This document shows positions 62,638 through 64,000 of a DNA stretch of 64,000 nt, in pieces. Below the pieces are notes generated by a model, which worked only from the letters and a program-made list of their open reading frames with translations, did not search any database and was not told the origin of the DNA. A program made the translations under genes and the position numbers. The DNA is taken from the NCBI GenBank assembly GCA_000727475.1, contig KL647289.1:5026019-5090018 (forward strand), in the 5' to 3' direction. The number at the start of each line of letters is the position of its first letter. The first letter of the stretch is position 1. This DNA comes from Sarcocystis neurona. Lineage: Eukaryota > Apicomplexa > Conoidasida > Eucoccidiorida > Sarcocystidae.

Positions 62638-62994
62638 GCAGCAACAGGACGCGGCGCGCTGTACACATATATATATATATAAAGAGAGTGCGGTATAAAA
62701 TAGTCTTCTGTATTTCTTTTCATTTTTTATCTTTTCTTCGTTTTATTCTCGCATCCCGGTTTCTTCCCGCTCCGCGCGTTATGATGTTTGTTGCTCTCTC
62801 TTCTTTCTCCTTCGGTATTCTCCTGTTCCTCTTCTTCTCTCTTCGTTTTGCTTCTCAAGGAGCTTGATTAAACTTACACGAGGTCCAGGTAGTAGCGAGG
62901 GTTTAGTTCTTTAAGAAGAGGAGAGAGAAGCTTGACGCGCCGCTGCTGCATCGCGGTGTACCGCTGCAAGTCATTTTCGAAGAAACTCAACTCT
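49848..62994 (-). CDS. KIF-binding protein-like (KBP C-terminal part), 7 exons, 5'-partial
   Basis: Proposed join on the minus strand: 62,994-62,878; 61,317-61,223; 59,256-59,209; 57,800-57,718; ~54,658-54,305; 52,144-52,055; 49,910-49,848. Every junction keeps the reading phase and ends at a TGA (49,850-49,848); about 282 residues are recovered. The order of conserved blocks (SFFENDLQR, LNPRYY, RQVLFELGE, FFFSKFIDSFRK, ACIARAKMLSRMG, LLPLRISKL) follows vertebrate KIFBP as I recall it, up to the same C-terminus. KIFBP is a TPR-like helical protein that binds kinesin motor domains and blocks their microtubule binding; that role in a parasite is inference. Vertebrate KIFBP is about 620 residues, so some 400 N-terminal residues should lie upstream, mostly past the window edge. 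Introns are 1.4-3.1 kb; coding is only ~6% of the span. Exon 5 carries an Ala/Gln/Glu low-complexity insert. Confidence 0.83.
51280..52980. repeat. Polypurine-rich (sense polypyrimidine) intron DNA
   Basis: The plus strand is mostly A and G (GAAGAGAAA-like, not tandemly periodic) through introns on both sides of exon F, with a second patch at 53,930-54,290. Open frames across it (Lys/Arg/Glu on plus, Phe/Leu/Ser on minus) are composition artefacts. In the sense direction these are long CU tracts. Confidence 0.75.
52055..52144 (-). CDS. KIFBP-like exon F
   Basis: Exactly 30 codons, phase 0 at both ends: acceptor TTCTACGCAG ending at 52,145, donor GTATGT at 52,054-52,049. It encodes AYTKLRDFLLRLEEQA then APSDRETLQSQRLL, an amphipathic helix pair continuing exon E. 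It is an island of ordinary coding DNA inside a purine-rich (plus strand) intron background. Confidence 0.8.
54305..54658 (-). CDS. KIFBP-like exon E (start uncertain)
   Basis: The 3' end is certain by pattern: CTGAAG followed by donor GTTTGA (54,304). The conserved part is PQELHAVFSAACIARAKMLS then RMGRCKEEMIHYMAAALK, matching the LAKFRVARLYGK and ELENLATSLEHYK segments of the family. Upstream of it lies an Ala/Gln/Glu insert. The chosen acceptor is GCGGCAG ending at 54,659, but several in-phase CAG sites between 54,660 and 54,520 would also work, which changes the insert by up to ~45 residues. Confidence 0.72.
55120..57160. repeat. Microsatellite-rich intron D-E: (TA)n and GTGTCTACCT repeats
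   Basis: The left part (55,120-55,980) holds (TA)n, (CATA)n and GATA-type tracts. The right part (56,000-57,110) repeats CTACCTGTCT/GTGTCTAC-like decamers in a loose, diverged array. It lies wholly in the KIFBP-like intron between exons D and E; no coding is seen. Confidence 0.65.
57718..57800 (-). CDS. KIFBP-like exon D
   Basis: The acceptor CGGCCTGCAG ends at 57,801 and the donor GTGAGG is at 57,717-57,712. It encodes LLQCSKLHAYAERSVFFF then SKFIDSFRK. The pattern matches NKSALKYYQLFLDSLRDPN of vertebrate KIFBP. Two bases in, phase 0 out. Confidence 0.8.
57950..59030. repeat. (TA)n/(GATA)n repeats with ~100-bp units in intron C-D
   Basis: GATA/TATC tracts run at 57,955-58,190. From 58,260 to 58,950 a longer unit of about 80-130 bp recurs at least five times: TTCTTCTsTTC-AT, then a TGCAGCT-like 'gTGCAGCTa' core, then (TATA)n, then TGCACATATg. 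Unit copies are near 58,340, 58,410, 58,495, 58,560, 58,630, 58,770 and 58,830. Confidence 0.65.
59209..59256 (-). CDS. KIFBP-like exon C (48-nt microexon)
   Basis: The acceptor TGCAAACAG ends at 59,257 and the donor GTACGT is at 59,208-59,203. It encodes VAEMDPEVAAHEERA, with split codons Asp and Arg at its borders. It corresponds to the DPDSHIVKKI region of the vertebrate protein. Read-through past the donor stays open for ~45 codons but loses the family match, so the short form is preferred. Confidence 0.7.
59367..59394 (+). repeat. Telomere-like heptamer block (CCCTAAA)3
   Basis: One variant unit CCCTGAA is followed by three perfect CCCTAAA units. It is internal, inside the KIFBP-like intron, 110 bp upstream (sense direction) of exon C. 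Interstitial copies of this heptamer are known from Eimeria repeat-rich chromosome segments. Confidence 0.9.
60800..62660. repeat. CAG repeat region in KIFBP-like intron A-B and next to exon B
   Basis: The plus strand carries CAG tracts mixed with purine-rich stretches (61,380-62,100) at 60,800-61,090, 61,800-61,970 and 62,240-62,650; the sense strand of the gene is therefore CTG. Open frames on both strands (Leu-rich on minus, Gln/Glu/Arg-rich on plus) follow from the repeat. Exon B lies in a short non-repetitive gap at 61,223-61,317. Confidence 0.75.
61223..61317 (-). CDS. KIFBP-like exon B
   Basis: The acceptor GGTTTTCAG ends at 61,318 and the donor GTCAGT is at 61,222-61,217. It encodes RQVLFELGEATKELHALK then WHGRIDKDFDALA. 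Joined to exon A it reads YYLDLVRQVLFELGE, matching YYLLVNRQIQFE of the vertebrate protein at the right spacing. Phases are 1 base in, 1 base out. Confidence 0.85.
62878..62994 (-). CDS. KIFBP-like exon A (first seen)
   Basis: The acceptor is a pyrimidine-rich tract ending GGTGCAG at 63,001-62,995, and the donor GTAAGT is at 62,877-62,872. It encodes ELSFFENDLQRYTAMQQRRV then KLLSPLLKELNPRYYLDL plus two bases. The FFE-D--R, RR and LNP-YY signatures are the best-conserved part of the KBP C-terminal family. The first base completes a codon from an upstream exon; alternatively the acceptor is two bases further on. Confidence 0.85.
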
Positions 62995-64000
62995 CTGCAC
63001 CAGCAGTGCCACAGCAACAGCGGCCAGAACAACCACCCCGTCGCAGCAGCAGCACCAGCAGCAGAAATGCCGTCGCAGCAGCAGCAGCTTCACGGCAGCA
63101 CCAGCAACAGCACCGCGGTCGCATCGGCAGCGCTACAAGAGCAGCACGATAGCAGCAGCAACGGCCACACAACAGTGGCAGCAGGAGCACTAATCCCAGA
63201 AGAGCAGCAACAGCGTTGTCGAAGTAGCAGCAGCAGCGGCGACAGCAATCTAGGAGCTGCAGCAGCAGCCCTGGGAGTAATCGGCAGCAGCGGCACCGGC
63301 GGCAGCAGTGAGAATAATCCAAGAGGTGCAGCAGCAGCGAGAATAATCCAAAAGGTGCGGCAGCAGCAATGGGAGTAATCGAAGAGCAGCAGAGGCGGGA
63401 GTAATCCGGCGGCAGCAGCAGCGGCGGGAGTGAGCCAAGAGCAGCAGCAGCAGCAACAGTGATGGCGATCCAAGAGCAGCAGCAGCAGGAGAGAAGCTAC
63501 AGCGGCGAAAGCAGCAGAACAAAAACCGCGGGGGTTCCCGCATCAGCCCAGCAGCGACTTTTCCGCCGACGTTAAAGAGCAGCAGACAGACGCAGCAAGC
63601 AACAAGAGTTTGCTGTTGTTCCTGCAGTTCTCGCCAATATTTCCGCTGCAGTCCTCTCCTGCAACTAAAAGTCACCTCCCCGCTGCGGGTCTCCCCCATC
63701 CCTACCCCACGTCATCTTCTCTCTTTTTCGGCCTCTTTGTCTTCCTGCTCCTCCACCATGAGGAGACTTGGTGCAGCAAGTTGGTGGCCAGCGTGTATTC
63801 CTGATGCGTAGGTCACGTGACTAGCTAACTCTATCTAATCGAACGAATGGGCGTATGCATATATTTGTCTATAAATATAGATGTGTGCGCACGTATGTGC
63901 TTGTAAATATGCGTACATATGCGTGTAAAGATACGCATATAGGTACACATACGTGTATGTGTATGGGCGTATCTATATGTATATATATATGTATGGGTGT
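62995..64000. other. CAG repeats and AT-rich edge, possible missing upstream exons
   Basis: 63,000-63,500 is CAG-rich on the plus strand, 63,500-63,800 is ordinary sequence, and 63,830-64,000 is (CATA)-type AT repeat. Minus-strand candidates with acceptor-like borders stand near 63,664-63,605 (encoding KYWRELQEQQQTL) and just below 63,800 (after CGCATCAG). Neither could be matched to KIFBP with confidence. Confidence 0.4.

Noticed and set aside
49900..63500. A transposon or retroelement as the source of the repeats
   Set aside because: No reverse transcriptase, integrase or transposase motif, no terminal repeats and no target-site duplications could be seen.

Overview
The window looks like a nuclear chromosome segment of a coccidian apicomplexan of the Eimeria type. 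The evidence is dense CAG/CTG trinucleotide repeats inside coding sequence (runs of Ala, Gln and Ser), (AT)n-type microsatellites between genes and in introns, spliceosomal introns, and a short block of the telomere-like heptamer CCCTAAA far from any visible chromosome end. Together these resemble the repeat-rich 'R' segments described for Eimeria tenella chromosomes. I cannot assign a species from sequence alone.

Two genes can be supported, both on the minus strand. The first (37,696 down to 5,646) is one of the largest single-exon reading frames I would expect to see: 28 kb open, then one 1.66-kb intron, then a 2.3-kb last exon, for about 10,130 residues. Most of it is low-complexity Ala/Gln/Ser/Glu sequence. 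The C-terminal third carries a dispersed eukaryotic protein kinase domain. Glycine loop, Lys/Glu pair, catalytic Asp/Asn, DFG, APE, the subdomain IX Asp and the last helix are all present and in order, but are spread over about 2,790 residues by huge repeat insertions. The final kinase subdomain lies in the second exon, which supports the intron call.

The second gene (62,994 down to 49,848, 5' part missing) is broken into seven small exons with introns of 1.4 to 3.1 kb. Joined in phase, the exons give about 282 residues that resemble the C-terminus of KIF-binding protein (KIFBP/KBP), a TPR-like kinesin regulator, ending at a TGA. Its N-terminal exons are probably beyond the right edge. Its introns hold most of the repeats in the right third of the window: CAG tracts, (TA)n, long polypyrimidine stretches (polypurine on the plus strand) and the telomere-like block.

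Layout: 1-5,186 AT-microsatellite intergenic DNA; 5,187-37,696 the giant kinase gene and its 3' flank; 37,700-49,847 intergenic DNA with TC-rich, (TA)n and an AGT/ACT inverted trinucleotide tract, plus one possible unassigned coding stretch near 46.7-47.3 kb; 49,848-62,994 the KIFBP-like gene; 62,995-64,000 more CAG repeats and AT-rich DNA that may hold further KIFBP-like exons. No tRNA, rRNA, transposon or CRISPR array could be supported. No functional link between the two genes is visible beyond their being on the same strand.
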